A stretch of 18,628 bases of DNA, taken from NCBI GenBank assembly GCA_041911695.1, contig JAYROM010000164.1, positions 1 to 18,628 of the forward strand, written 5' to 3'. Every line of letters starts with the position of its first letter. The stretch's first letter is position 1. A program made the translations under genes and the position numbers. The notes beneath the pieces were generated by a model. That model had not been told where the DNA came from. It saw nothing but the letters and a program-made list of their open reading frames with translations, and did no database searches. Positions 1 to 6,920 of the stretch are shown piece after piece. This DNA comes from Pseudaeromonas sp041911695. Its GTDB lineage: Bacteria; Pseudomonadota; Gammaproteobacteria; Enterobacterales; Aeromonadaceae.

Positions 1-401
1 ACGCCAGTGGCATAGTTATCGGACATGATTTTGGCGTAAACCGGACCGATATCAATATCGCGATCCAACTGAACAATGGGAATCCCCGCATCCCGCCACG
101 GCTGAACTGCACTGCTGATACTCGGTGTCTGCGGTACCAATAGTAATCCGCGGCATTTGCGCCGTAAGGTATCGCCCAGAATGGCCGTCTGCTCAACAAT
201 CGCCAGCTCCTCTTTGGGCTCCCGAAACAGCAACTCCACGCCAGCCTCATTCGCCGCGCTACGCGCACCAGACTCCACCACCCGCCAGAACTGACGACCG
301 GCGCTGGCGGTCACCAAGACCACGCACTCTTTAGCCTGTGCCATTTCCCCACATAACAGAGCACTCCATAGCAGGCACATAGTCAGACGTCGCCATCCCA
401 T
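1..401 (-). CDS. Periplasmic sugar-type substrate-binding protein (5' part, cut by window edge)
   Basis: The first 133 codons read from an ATG at 401; the rest lies beyond the left edge. The start is supported by AGAGGA 8 bases upstream. Residues 1-23 look like a Sec signal peptide: basic MGWRRL, a hydrophobic core, then a cut near AQA-KE, so the mature protein should be periplasmic. What follows fits the ribose/galactose-binding fold (Peripla_BP_4): a first beta strand CVVLVTAS, a helix FWRVVESGARSAANEAG, and the segment IPIVQLDRDID followed by MSDNYATG, which parallels IPVITLDR and ASDN in E. coli RbsB. It would bind a sugar or small polar ligand for an ABC importer or a membrane sensor. 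The partner genes are not visible, so ligand and role are unknown. Confidence 0.8.
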   Translation of the reverse strand, partial: MGWRRLTMCLLWSALLCGEMAQAKECVVLVTASAGRQFWRVVESGARSAANEAGVELLFREPKEELAIVEQTAILGDTLRRKCRGLLLVPQTPSISSAVQPWRDAGIPIVQLDRDIDIGPVYAKIMSDNYATG

Positions 402-434
402 TACGATGTCCTCTTCTTGTTATGCACTGCTGAG

Positions 435-440
435 AGTATA
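435..440 (-). promoter_or_regulatory. Candidate -10 box for the binding-protein gene
   Basis: On the minus strand TATACT (5 of 6 to TATAAT) lies about 33 bases before the ATG at 401, giving a leader of about 27 bases. No good -35 is seen at standard spacing; TTGTAT lies 19 bases upstream. The box sits inside a loose dyad with TATAG on one side and CTATA on the other. Confidence 0.3.
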
Positions 441-500
441 GGCGAATCCCTACCCTGCTATACAAGTGATGGCTTTATCGGCACAGCGTATGGCGCCAAC

Positions 501-528
501 AAAAAACCCGGCGTGAGCCGGGTTTTTT
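501..528 (-). terminator. Rho-independent terminator of tmaR
   Basis: CCCGGC and GCCGGG pair around a GTGA loop, with six A on one side and six T on the other. Read on the minus strand it is a GC stem followed by six U, 25 bases after the tmaR stop codon. It is symmetrical enough to work in both directions. Confidence 0.85.
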
Positions 529-552
529 GCGATGTGAATGGACGACAACGCT

Positions 553-873
553 TTACGCGCTGGCCTTGCCCATCGCAGCAATCTTCTGAGCCAGTTCGCG
601 ACGTTCGCGAGACAGGTCAGCATTACGAATGACGTATTCGTCGACGCGATCTTCATAATCGGTCTTCATGTTGCCAATGATAGCCTGGATCTCTTCCACG
701 CTCATGCCCGGCTTGATGTAGTCAGACAGGTTGTCCAGCAACAGCACACGCTTCTGATTGTCGCGGATCTTCTTTTCCAGATCTTCGATCTCACGCTTGA
801 GCTTGTTACGACGACGCGACATACGAACATACTCCAGAACATCGCTGAACATGGCCTTGGTGACTTGTTCCAT
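553..873 (-). CDS. tmaR: Pole-localizer protein TmaR (YeeX, DUF496)
   Basis: The 106-residue product has the length and sequence of E. coli TmaR. The central block KKIRDNQKRVLLLDNLSDY, then IKPGMSVE, is recalled as essentially identical. In E. coli, TmaR forms clusters at a cell pole and holds the PTS phosphotransferase Enzyme I there, which tunes sugar uptake; this depends on phosphorylation of Tyr72. The equivalent tyrosine is present here as Tyr73 in TDYEDR. The protein is almost all charged helix: residues 18-45 and 70-100 look like coiled coil, and no signal peptide or membrane segment is seen. GAGGGG lies 10 bases before the ATG. The gene stands alone, followed by a strong terminator. 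Confidence 0.95.
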   Translation of the reverse strand: MEQVTKAMFSDVLEYVRMSRRRNKLKREIEDLEKKIRDNQKRVLLLDNLSDYIKPGMSVEEIQAIIGNMKTDYEDRVDEYVIRNADLSRERRELAQKIAAMGKASA

Positions 874-1051
874 CTTGATTGAACCCCTCAGTCTGTTGCT
901 CTTTATTTTAATGGTGGATCATTCCACCGGTGAAAGCCCCGATAGCATAGCGGAAAATGGCAAGGATGCGGCTGACGGTTACCCGGGATTTTCTGATTGT
1001 TACGTTCTGAAACCTCAGGCGTCCGCCATTCCTGGCCAGGGGCGCTTGCCG

Positions 1052-1057
1052 TATAAT
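1052..1057 (+). promoter_or_regulatory. Consensus -10 box upstream of ygjP
   Basis: A perfect TATAAT lies 17-38 bases before the possible ygjP starts. The hexamer 17 bases upstream is TTCCTG, a poor -35. Transcription would begin near 1064, leaving a leader of 11 bases (ATG 1075) or 26 bases (ATG 1090). Confidence 0.45.
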
Positions 1058-1089
1058 AAACGCCTGATGTCAGAATGTCCCTCTTGATG

Positions 1090-1602
1090 ATGCGTGAACT
1101 GCCCTTACTCGCTGGTTATCCCGAATCCATCCACCTGCAAGTGCAACGCCTGATCGACAATGGTCGGCTAGGCGACTGGCTTGAACAACGTTATGGCCAA
1201 CATGCCCCGCATGGCATCAGTAGTGACAAGGCACTCTATGACTATGCGATGACCCTGAAAAACCGTTATCTAGGCAATACCGCTCCCCTGATGCGGGTGC
1301 GCTATGACAGCAAACTGAATGTGATTCGGCAGACCTTGGGGCTCAACAGCCATATTGCACGCGTGCAGGGCAGCAAACTGAAGACCCGAGCAGAAATCCA
1401 GATTGCGTCACTCTTTCGCGATGCGCCAGCCCCTTTCTTGCGGATGATCATGGTGCATGAGCTGGCCCATCTGCGCGAGCGTCAGCATGACAAAGCCTTC
1501 TATCAGCTCTGCTGCCATATGGAGCCGGATTATCATCAGCTGGAACTGGATCTCCGGCTGTATCTGACCTGGCAGGCACTAGAGAGTAGAGGTAAGGGTT
1601 AA
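1090..1602 (+). CDS. ygjP: YgjP-type metal-dependent hydrolase (DUF45, HExxH)
   Basis: The product resembles E. coli YgjP along its whole length. The shared block LRMIMVHELAHLRERQHD, then KAFYQLCCHMEPDYHQLE, contains the zinc motif HELAH and two further conserved histidines. The fold is that of M48/WLM-type metallopeptidases, but E. coli YgjP has been reported as a UTP pyrophosphatase, so the substrate should not be assumed to be protein. No signal peptide or membrane helix is seen, so it is probably cytoplasmic. Start choice: ATG 1090 gives MRELPLLAGYP, which aligns without gaps to the E. coli N-terminus as recalled; in-frame ATGs at 1075 and 1087 are possible. None has a clear Shine-Dalgarno site, so the start is uncertain by up to five codons. 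Confidence 0.9.
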   Translation: MRELPLLAGYPESIHLQVQRLIDNGRLGDWLEQRYGQHAPHGISSDKALYDYAMTLKNRYLGNTAPLMRVRYDSKLNVIRQTLGLNSHIARVQGSKLKTRAEIQIASLFRDAPAPFLRMIMVHELAHLRERQHDKAFYQLCCHMEPDYHQLELDLRLYLTWQALESRGKG

Positions 1603-1608
1603 TAGCAG

Positions 1609-1706
1609 GCGAGAAACGAGGGACGAGAAACGAGGGGCGAGAAACGAGAAGCGAGAGACGATAAGCGAGAAGCGAGAAGCGAGAAGCGAGAAGCGAGAAG
1701 CGAGAG
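1609..1706. repeat. Heptamer tandem repeat, 14 copies of a GCGAGAA-type unit
   Basis: Fourteen consecutive 7-base units fill exactly 98 bases. Seven are perfect GCGAGAA (1609, 1637, 1665, 1672, 1679, 1686, 1693). The others differ by one or a few bases, such as ACGAGGG, ACGAGAA, GCGAGAG and ACGATAA. The five units 1665-1699 are identical, so the right half is the most homogeneous and presumably youngest part. The array lies between the convergent ygjP and DeoR-family genes and outside both reading frames. The plus strand is almost free of T. Confidence 0.95.
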
Positions 1707-1733
1707 GCAATATAGCTAGATTGAAGGCGAGCG

Positions 1734-2495
1734 TTAGCCCGCCTCGTTTTGCGCCGTCACCACCGAGGCCGTTGCCGGGAGTTGTGCCGTCAGGTTAGCC
1801 GGCAATAGCTCAGCCGAAAAAACCTGCTCGAAACGCTGCAAGGTATCCAGATAAAACATACCGTGCTGACTTTGCGCCTGCGAGGTCACCACCAGCCAGC
1901 GCTGGCGCGCCAGCCCTAACATCAACTGTTCGGCACGGACATGCGCGGCGGCCTGACCAAACAGATCTCCGCTGTCATCCAGCGACCAAGCCTCGAGCAG
2001 ACAGTAATCCATGCGGAAATTGCGGATAAAATCACAACCAGCCTCGCCAGTCAGTCGGCCATCACGGTTACAGACCTCCCCGCCGGTTAGATAGACCTGG
2101 ACGTCGTCCCGTGCGGTCAGCGTGGCGGCAATGTTCAGGTTGTTGGTCACCACATGCAGGTCGCGATGATCCAGCAGCGCCCTGGCCAGCAACTCCAGCA
2201 CCGGTCCGGAGGAGATAAACAGCGAGGCACCATCCGGAATACGCTTGGCCATGCTGCGCGCCAGTTGCCATAACTGGTCTTGCGACAGTTCACCGGCATT
2301 ATCCTGCGCCATGCTGGGCAGCGACGCGCCGCCATGGTGGCGCAATATCTTGCCCTGCTCGGCCAGTTCATTCAGGTCTCGGCGGATGGTTTGCGGGCTG
2401 ACATCCAGTTGCGCCACCAACTCTTCCGTCGACGCAAAGCTGCACTGACTGAGCAGATCCAAAATATCCTGATGGCGTTTGGCCTGACGAAACAC
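1734..2495 (-). CDS. GlpR-like DeoR-family transcriptional regulator
   Basis: A GTG start at 2495 is chosen because GGAGGA lies 6 bases before it and the product then has 253 residues, the size of E. coli GlpR. The N-terminal winged helix is nearly identical to that of GlpR: STEELVAQLDVSPQTIRRDL (22-41), then NELAEQGKILRHHGGASLPS. The DNA target may therefore be GlpR-like. The C-terminal sugar-phosphate sensor domain is diverged. The DIGTT-type phosphate loop is SSGPV (95-99), and the VDHSKFG segment with its lysine is VTSQAQSQ (203-210), although TNNLN and GGE are kept. It may have lost or changed its effector. It lies downstream of aroG on the same strand, beyond a terminator. No glycerol genes are nearby, so I do not name it glpR. 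Confidence 0.85.
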   Translation of the reverse strand: MFRQAKRHQDILDLLSQCSFASTEELVAQLDVSPQTIRRDLNELAEQGKILRHHGGASLPSMAQDNAGELSQDQLWQLARSMAKRIPDGASLFISSGPVLELLARALLDHRDLHVVTNNLNIAATLTARDDVQVYLTGGEVCNRDGRLTGEAGCDFIRNFRMDYCLLEAWSLDDSGDLFGQAAAHVRAEQLMLGLARQRWLVVTSQAQSQHGMFYLDTLQRFEQVFSAELLPANLTAQLPATASVVTAQNEAG

Positions 2496-2515
2496 AGCAT
2501 TTCCTCCATAAACAA

Positions 2516-2536
2516 CAGGCGACCCAAGGTCGCCTG
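2516..2536 (-). terminator. Terminator between aroG and the DeoR-family gene
   Basis: CAGGCGACC and GGTCGCCTG form a perfect 9-bp stem with a 3-base loop. On the minus strand it is followed by TTGTTTATGG. The U-rich tail ends about 3 bases before the GGAGGA ribosome site of the next gene, so that gene needs read-through or its own promoter. Confidence 0.7.
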
Positions 2537-2596
2537 CCATCATAGCGCACTGCCGGATGGGGAAAGCCAGCCCGACGCGCAGGTTTAATCCAGATC

Positions 2597-3655
2597 TTAA
2601 CCGCGACGGGCCGATACCGCAGCCGCCAACTGGCGCAACAGATCTTCAGTATCACCCCAGCCGATACAAGCATCGGTGATGCTCTGGCCATAGGTCAGCT
2701 TGTGGGCTTCGCCTTCTACCAGATCCTGACGCCCTTCCACCAGATGGCTTTCGACCATCACGCCAAATACCGCATGGCTACCACCGGCAATCTGCTGACA
2801 AACATCAGCACAGACTTCCATCTGCTTCTTGTACTGCTTGGAGCTATTGGCATGGCTGAAGTCGACCATCACCTTCTGCGGCAGACCCGCCTTGTGCAGA
2901 TCATTGACCACCTCGGCCACATGCTTGGCGCTGTAGTTCGGGCTCTTGCCTCCACGCAGGATGATATGGCAATCCGGATTGCCCCCGGTCTGCACGATGG
3001 CGGAATGGCCATACTTGGTCACCGACAGGAAACAGTGTGACGCACCGGCGGCGTTGATCGCATCAATAGCAATCTTGGTGGTGCCATCGGTACCGTTCTT
3101 GAACCCGACCGGGCAAGAGAGACCGGAAGCCAGCTCACGGTGCACCTGGGATTCAGTGGTACGGGCACCAATCGCCCCCCAGGTCATCAGATCGGCCACA
3201 TACTGCGGACTGATCATATCGAGGAATTCGCTCGCCGTCGGCATCCCCATTTCGTTCAGATCCAGCAGCAGCTTACGACCGATACGCAAACCATCATTGA
3301 TGCGGAAACTGCCATCCATAAACGGATCATTGATCAGCCCCTTCCAGCCCACCGTGGTACGCGGCTTCTCAAAATAGACGCGCATAACGATTTCCAGACG
3401 GTCGCCCAGCTCCTGGCGTAGCGCCAGCAGACGCTTGCCATACTCGATGCCGGCTTGCGGATCATGAATGGAGCACGGGCCGATAACGACCAGCAGACGA
3501 TCATCTTCGCCGGTCAGGATATGGTGGATGGCCTGACGTGCATCAAACACGGTCGCTGCCGCCTGCTCACTGGCTGGATACTTCTCCAGCACCGCGACCG
3601 GTGGCAACAACTCTTTGATTTCCTTAATACGCACGTCATCGTTTTGATATTGCAT
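2597..3655 (-). CDS. aroG: DAHP synthase, AroG type
   Basis: This enzyme condenses phosphoenolpyruvate with erythrose 4-phosphate to DAHP, the first step of the shikimate pathway. The product aligns with E. coli AroG without large gaps (352 versus 350 residues). It carries GPCSIHDP with metal ligand Cys61, the PEP-binding KPRTTVGWKG, GARTTESQVHRELASGLS, and the other metal ligands in DFSHANSSK, VESHLVEG and ITDACIGW. Sequence blocks favour AroG over AroF or AroH (FLDMISPQYVADLMTWG rather than the AroF form), so phenylalanine feedback inhibition is likely but inferred. ATG 3655 is chosen because MQYQNDDVRIKEI matches the AroG N-terminus and AGGAAAG precedes it. A likely promoter lies about 190 bases upstream. 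Confidence 0.95.
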   Translation of the reverse strand: MQYQNDDVRIKEIKELLPPVAVLEKYPASEQAAATVFDARQAIHHILTGEDDRLLVVIGPCSIHDPQAGIEYGKRLLALRQELGDRLEIVMRVYFEKPRTTVGWKGLINDPFMDGSFRINDGLRIGRKLLLDLNEMGMPTASEFLDMISPQYVADLMTWGAIGARTTESQVHRELASGLSCPVGFKNGTDGTTKIAIDAINAAGASHCFLSVTKYGHSAIVQTGGNPDCHIILRGGKSPNYSAKHVAEVVNDLHKAGLPQKVMVDFSHANSSKQYKKQMEVCADVCQQIAGGSHAVFGVMVESHLVEGRQDLVEGEAHKLTYGQSITDACIGWGDTEDLLRQLAAAVSARRG

Positions 3656-3851
3656 CTTCGCTTTCCTGGTGTAATTGGCCAATAGAGCCTATGCGTCGTC
3701 AACGCAAGCATGAGCGTAGGGGGTATGGTGGGCATCGCAGATAAGAGGCAAGACGCAACACAATACGGAACACTGGCCACACGTTTGCGCCGGACGGACG
3801 AGCACTTGCTAAGCGGCTCTGTTCCCTGGCGACTGTGTCGACGGTCACAAC

Positions 3852-3881
3852 AATCTAGAAGTTTTGCCGTCCCGGTGTCAA
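3852..3881 (-). promoter_or_regulatory. Sigma-70 promoter of aroG
   Basis: On the minus strand, TTGACA (perfect -35) is followed after 18 bases by TAGATT (4 of 6). The start would fall near 3845. The box pair points towards aroG. Confidence 0.55.
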
Positions 3882-3959
3882 CGTCCTGACGGCGGCAACT
3901 GCTTCTTTACGTCGCACCAGCGCCCCATATGCCGTAGAATAGGGCCCAATTAACGTGCC

Positions 3960-3980
3960 GGCCGCCAATAGCGGCCTGTT
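3960..3980 (+). promoter_or_regulatory. Leader hairpin with T-rich tail before the helicase gene
   Basis: GGCCGC and GCGGCC pair around CAATA and are followed by TGTTTCTCTT. This resembles an intrinsic terminator or attenuator, ending 18 bases before the helicase Shine-Dalgarno site. If translation starts at GTG 3955 instead, the hairpin would be inside the coding region. Confidence 0.4.
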
Positions 3981-4008
3981 TCTCTTATGTCCCCTAGTGG
4001 AGTTCCCC

Positions 4009-5421
4009 TTGCGTTTCGACGAACTGACATTGCATCCCCGCCTGCAGCAGGCGCTGGCCCATCTGGCTTTTGACAGCACGACCGACATTCAGCGACAGGC
4101 TATTCCGCTGATCCTCGCCGGCCATGATATCGCTGCTTCCTCAAAAACTGGTTCTGGCAAGACGCTCGCCTTCCTGCTGCCGATGGTGCATCGCCTGTTG
4201 ACCAGCAAGGTGCTCGGCCGACGTGGCCCGCGAGCCCTGGTGCTGGCACCGACGCGCGAGTTGGCCAAGCAGGTCTATGCCCAGTTACGTCTGCTGATCG
4301 GTGCCACGCCGCTGAAAGCGACGCTTGTACTTGGCGGGGAAAACTTCAATGATCAGGCCAAAGCGCTGCAGCGTCATCCACAGATCCTGATCGGCACGCC
4401 CGGCCGTATCGCCAACCACATGTCGGAACGCAGCCTGTTCCTCGACGGACTGGAGATTCTGGTGATGGATGAAGCCGATCGCATGCTCGATCTGGGCTTT
4501 GCTGTCGAGCTCAAGCAGATCCACGAAGCGGCAAACCACCGCCTGCGCCAGACGCTGATGTTCTCGGCAACGCTCGGTCATAGTGAGTTTGAGGCGCTGG
4601 CCGCTATCCTGCTGCAGCAACCACGTCGCATTACCGTAGGCCGCGAATTCGAAACCCACGAGGATATCGCCCTGCAGTTTGTGCTGGCCGATCATCTGGA
4701 TCATAAAGAGGCACTGCTCGGCAAACTGCTGGAAACCAGTAGCTATCAGCAGGCGATTATCTTTACCGCCACCCGCGCTGACACCGAACGGTTGGCCACC
4801 CTGTACGCCGGCAAAGGGTTTACCACCACCGCCCTCTCCTCCGACTTGAGCCAGAGCAAGCGCAACGCCATCATGGACAGCTTCAGCCGTGGTCACCAGC
4901 GTCTGCTGTTTACCACTGACATCGCAGCGCGCGGGCTGGACCTGCTCAACGTCTCACTGGTGGTCAACTTTGATATGCCCAAGGTTGCGGCTGAATTCAT
5001 TCACCGTACCGGTAGAACTGGCCGTGCGGGCGCCAAAGGCACCGCGATCTCGTTGGTCAGTGCCAAGGATTGGGCTAGCTATATGGCTGTCACCCAATTG
5101 CTGGGACTGCCGGAGCAAAACTTTACTGCTGTACCCGGTCTCGAAGCGCGATTCACCGGGGTGATGGCACCGGTACGCAAGAAGAAAGCCGCCGCCAATC
5201 CGTGGCTGGCTGACGACAAGGCGGGCGAAAAAGCCCCGGGCAAGCGCAAGCGGACGGAAACCGAAATCCGTCTGGCCGCCGCCAACAAGAAGCGTCCGCA
5301 CAAGCAGGCGCCACAACTGGCGGATGCCGATGATCCGCTGCGCAATGGTATGGCCCCGGTCCGTCGTCGTCCTCCCGAGGCATTGCCGCAGTTGGAAGAA
5401 GAAGATCCGCACGAAGAGTAA
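4009..5421 (+). CDS. DEAD-box ATP-dependent RNA helicase (SrmB/RhlE-like)
   Basis: An RNA-unwinding ATPase of superfamily 2. All core motifs are in order, numbered from TTG 4009: Q motif region (F21 to Q28), motif I KTGSGKT (46-52), PTREL (81-85), GTPGR (129-133), DEAD (154-157), SAT (186-188), TTDIAARGLD and motif VI HRTGRTGR (332-339). From about residue 385 there is a Lys/Arg-rich low-complexity tail with an acidic end (LEEEDPHEE), typical of an RNA-binding extension. Members of this group act in ribosome assembly or RNA decay in the cytoplasm; which one this is cannot be said from sequence. TTG is chosen because GGAG lies 6 bases upstream and the family N-terminus FDEL.LHPRL begins there. 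GTG 3955 would add 18 residues. A terminator follows. Confidence 0.9.
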   Translation: MRFDELTLHPRLQQALAHLAFDSTTDIQRQAIPLILAGHDIAASSKTGSGKTLAFLLPMVHRLLTSKVLGRRGPRALVLAPTRELAKQVYAQLRLLIGATPLKATLVLGGENFNDQAKALQRHPQILIGTPGRIANHMSERSLFLDGLEILVMDEADRMLDLGFAVELKQIHEAANHRLRQTLMFSATLGHSEFEALAAILLQQPRRITVGREFETHEDIALQFVLADHLDHKEALLGKLLETSSYQQAIIFTATRADTERLATLYAGKGFTTTALSSDLSQSKRNAIMDSFSRGHQRLLFTTDIAARGLDLLNVSLVVNFDMPKVAAEFIHRTGRTGRAGAKGTAISLVSAKDWASYMAVTQLLGLPEQNFTAVPGLEARFTGVMAPVRKKKAAANPWLADDKAGEKAPGKRKRTETEIRLAAANKKRPHKQAPQLADADDPLRNGMAPVRRRPPEALPQLEEEDPHEE

Positions 5422-5437
5422 CACCCGCCTGTTACCC

Positions 5438-5461
5438 ATAGCCCGGCTTTTGCCGGGCTAT
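5438..5461 (+). terminator. Hairpin after the helicase gene
   Basis: ATAGCCCGGC and GCCGGGCTAT form a perfect 10-bp stem with a TTTT loop, 16 bases after the stop codon. The T tract behind it is short (TCGCATTCT), so termination may be incomplete. Confidence 0.65.
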
Positions 5462-5562
5462 TCGCATTCTGAACAATGCAACACGACTTTCTCGCCCTCG
5501 CCTGAACATAACAACTACACTCCATTCAGAACCATCAGTGCCTGTTGCTATGGAGTCTTATC

Positions 5563-6330
5563 ATGCCGTATCCCTTCCTTCGCACAGTCTCGGTGACGGG
5601 ACGGACGCTGGTCATGGGGGACCTGCATGGCTGTTACGACCTACTACAGCAAACCCTGGATGACCTGCAGTTTGATCCCGCAGCGGGCGATTGTCTGTTT
5701 GCAGTCGGTGACCTGACGGACCGGGGTCAGCAAAATGTGTCCTGTCTCAAACTGCTGGAGCAACCCTGGTTTTACACGGTGCGCGGCAACCATGAAGCCC
5801 TGATGCTGCAAGCATTACAAGGGGACAGTCAACTCGAAGCGCAACTCTGGTTACGCAATGGTGGCGGCTGGTTTTGGGCGCTCAGCCCTGAGGAGCAAGA
5901 CTGGGTAAAACGATGTTGCCAATCGCAGATCGCAACCCTGCCCTATGCACTGCATATCCATACGCGAGCCGGTGCACAAGTCGGCATCGTGCATGCCGAT
6001 CCATTGTTTGATGACTGGATGCAACTGATGGCGACCTTGCAGGCCCCCCGGTTATCTGCAGATCACAGCGAGCGCCTATTATGGCAGCGTCAGCGTTTGA
6101 CATTACTGCGCAGCTTGCCAGCAGTGGAGCGCCACCGACATCCTGCCTCGCAAATCGCCAATATTGATCTGGTTTGTCTGGGGCATACCCCACTGTCTGG
6201 TGATGCCCCTTGGGGAGCTGGCAACTTACTCTGGCTGGATAATGGTGCCTGTATCGGTAATCCGCTGGTGGTGATCGATGCGGATGAGTGGATTGCGCGG
6301 TTAAACGCAGCGACCTGCGAATTTCATTAG
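5563..6330 (+). CDS. PrpA/PphA-type metallophosphoesterase (Ser/Thr protein phosphatase)
   Basis: The PPP-family signature is complete: GDLHG (Asp20, His22), GDLTDRG (Asp50) and RGNHE (Asn76, His77), with further metal-binding histidines in GIVHAD and CLGHTP. The closest relatives I recall are E. coli PphA and PphB (PrpA/PrpB): LLEQPWFYTVRGNHEAL and LWLRNGGGWFWAL match PphA blocks. These enzymes dephosphorylate serine, threonine or histidine on proteins and are linked to envelope stress signalling; the substrate here is unknown. There is no signal peptide, so it is cytoplasmic. ATG 5563 is chosen because GGAG lies 7 bases before it; an in-frame TTG at 5545 has no such site. At 255 residues it is somewhat longer than PphA (about 218). 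A hairpin follows 90 bases downstream. Confidence 0.88.
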   Translation: MPYPFLRTVSVTGRTLVMGDLHGCYDLLQQTLDDLQFDPAAGDCLFAVGDLTDRGQQNVSCLKLLEQPWFYTVRGNHEALMLQALQGDSQLEAQLWLRNGGGWFWALSPEEQDWVKRCCQSQIATLPYALHIHTRAGAQVGIVHADPLFDDWMQLMATLQAPRLSADHSERLLWQRQRLTLLRSLPAVERHRHPASQIANIDLVCLGHTPLSGDAPWGAGNLLWLDNGACIGNPLVVIDADEWIARLNAATCEFH

Positions 6331-6420
6331 CTGCACAACGAGGATAACGGCGTCACTGCGGCCCACGGCCTAGCAGCAAGCACTAAGCGTTGAGTGAATA
6401 TTGCATGCCCATCAATGCAG

Positions 6421-6447
6421 ACGGCCCCATCAGGGGCCGTTCTGTTT
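6421..6447. terminator. Shared terminator of the phosphatase and DUF1127 genes
   Basis: ACGGCCCC and GGGGCCGT form a perfect 8-bp stem with an ATCA loop between the convergent genes. The plus-strand tail is TCTGTTT and the minus-strand tail is CTGCATT, so the plus direction looks better. Confidence 0.65.
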
Positions 6448-6470
6448 GCAATCTGTGTCACCGTCACGCG

Positions 6471-6677
6471 TTATTCGCGCCAGAACGGCTTGGTGGACTC
6501 ATTGAAGCGATCGGCTTCGGTCAGACCAATATCCTTCAGCAGATGGGGCGGCAGTTCAGCCAATTCACGACGGCTACGGACGCGTTCAAACCAAGTAATG
6601 CAGACGGTTTTGACATGATCAACCAGACCAGCTTCTACATGATCGTGTGCGGTGTGGGTATTCAGTTGGGTGGCCAT
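6471..6677 (-). CDS. DUF1127 small protein (YjiS-like)
   Basis: A 68-residue protein whose C-terminal half, from about residue 29, is a DUF1127 domain: WFERVRSRRELAELPPHLL, then KDIGLTEAD. DUF1127 proteins are small and arginine-rich; some have been linked to RNA binding and to phosphate or stress physiology in alphaproteobacteria, but no general function is set. The first 28 residues are His/Thr-rich and unlike the family core. GGAG lies about 9 bases before the ATG. A plausible sigma-70 promoter is just upstream, giving a leader of about 22 bases, so the gene is probably transcribed alone. Confidence 0.88.
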   Translation of the reverse strand: MATQLNTHTAHDHVEAGLVDHVKTVCITWFERVRSRRELAELPPHLLKDIGLTEADRFNESTKPFWRE

Positions 6678-6705
6678 GATGTGCTCTCCTCATTTGTATG
6701 AATCA

Positions 6706-6734
6706 AGTTTAGGCGGCGAGCGACCGACCGACAA
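6706..6734 (-). promoter_or_regulatory. Sigma-70-like promoter of the DUF1127 gene
   Basis: On the minus strand, TTGTCG (4 of 6) is followed after exactly 17 bases by TAAACT (4 of 6). The start would be near 6699. Confidence 0.4.
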
Positions 6735-6920
6735 ACGACCTTTTTTATCAACTTCGGATTAGATAAAGTAATGCGTGAGCCACCTCAAACTTCCCCCGCG
6801 CCGCACTGGTTAGAAAAGCTTATCAACGGCCGCTATACGCGCTAAGTGCCCCAAAACAGTGAAGATATAAATAAGATGTAAACTATTACCTCGGGATTTG
6901 TAACAGCTTTCTTCTCGTCA

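Larger units (their letters stand above)
3656..4008. other. Intergenic region between divergent aroG and helicase genes
   Basis: 353 bases without a convincing gene. It holds the aroG promoter (3852-3881, minus strand), a leader of about 190 bases for aroG with no obvious TyrR box or aromatic-rich leader peptide, a TAGAAT -10-like box for the helicase at 3935-3940 without a good -35, and a GC hairpin at 3960-3976 just before the helicase. Confidence 0.6.

Noticed and set aside
1609..1706. Heptamer array considered as a CRISPR or as iterons of an origin
   Set aside because: Units are directly adjacent with no spacers, and 7 bases is too short for CRISPR repeats. There is no replication gene, DnaA box cluster or AT-rich region beside it.
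3656..3844. Attenuation leader peptide for aroG
   Set aside because: The leader has no short frame rich in Phe, Tyr or Trp codons behind a ribosome site, and no paired terminator/antiterminator stems were found.
4285..4896. 203-codon open frame on the minus strand
   Set aside because: It lies wholly inside the DEAD-box helicase gene, whose motifs are unmistakable; it has no family signature and no ribosome site.
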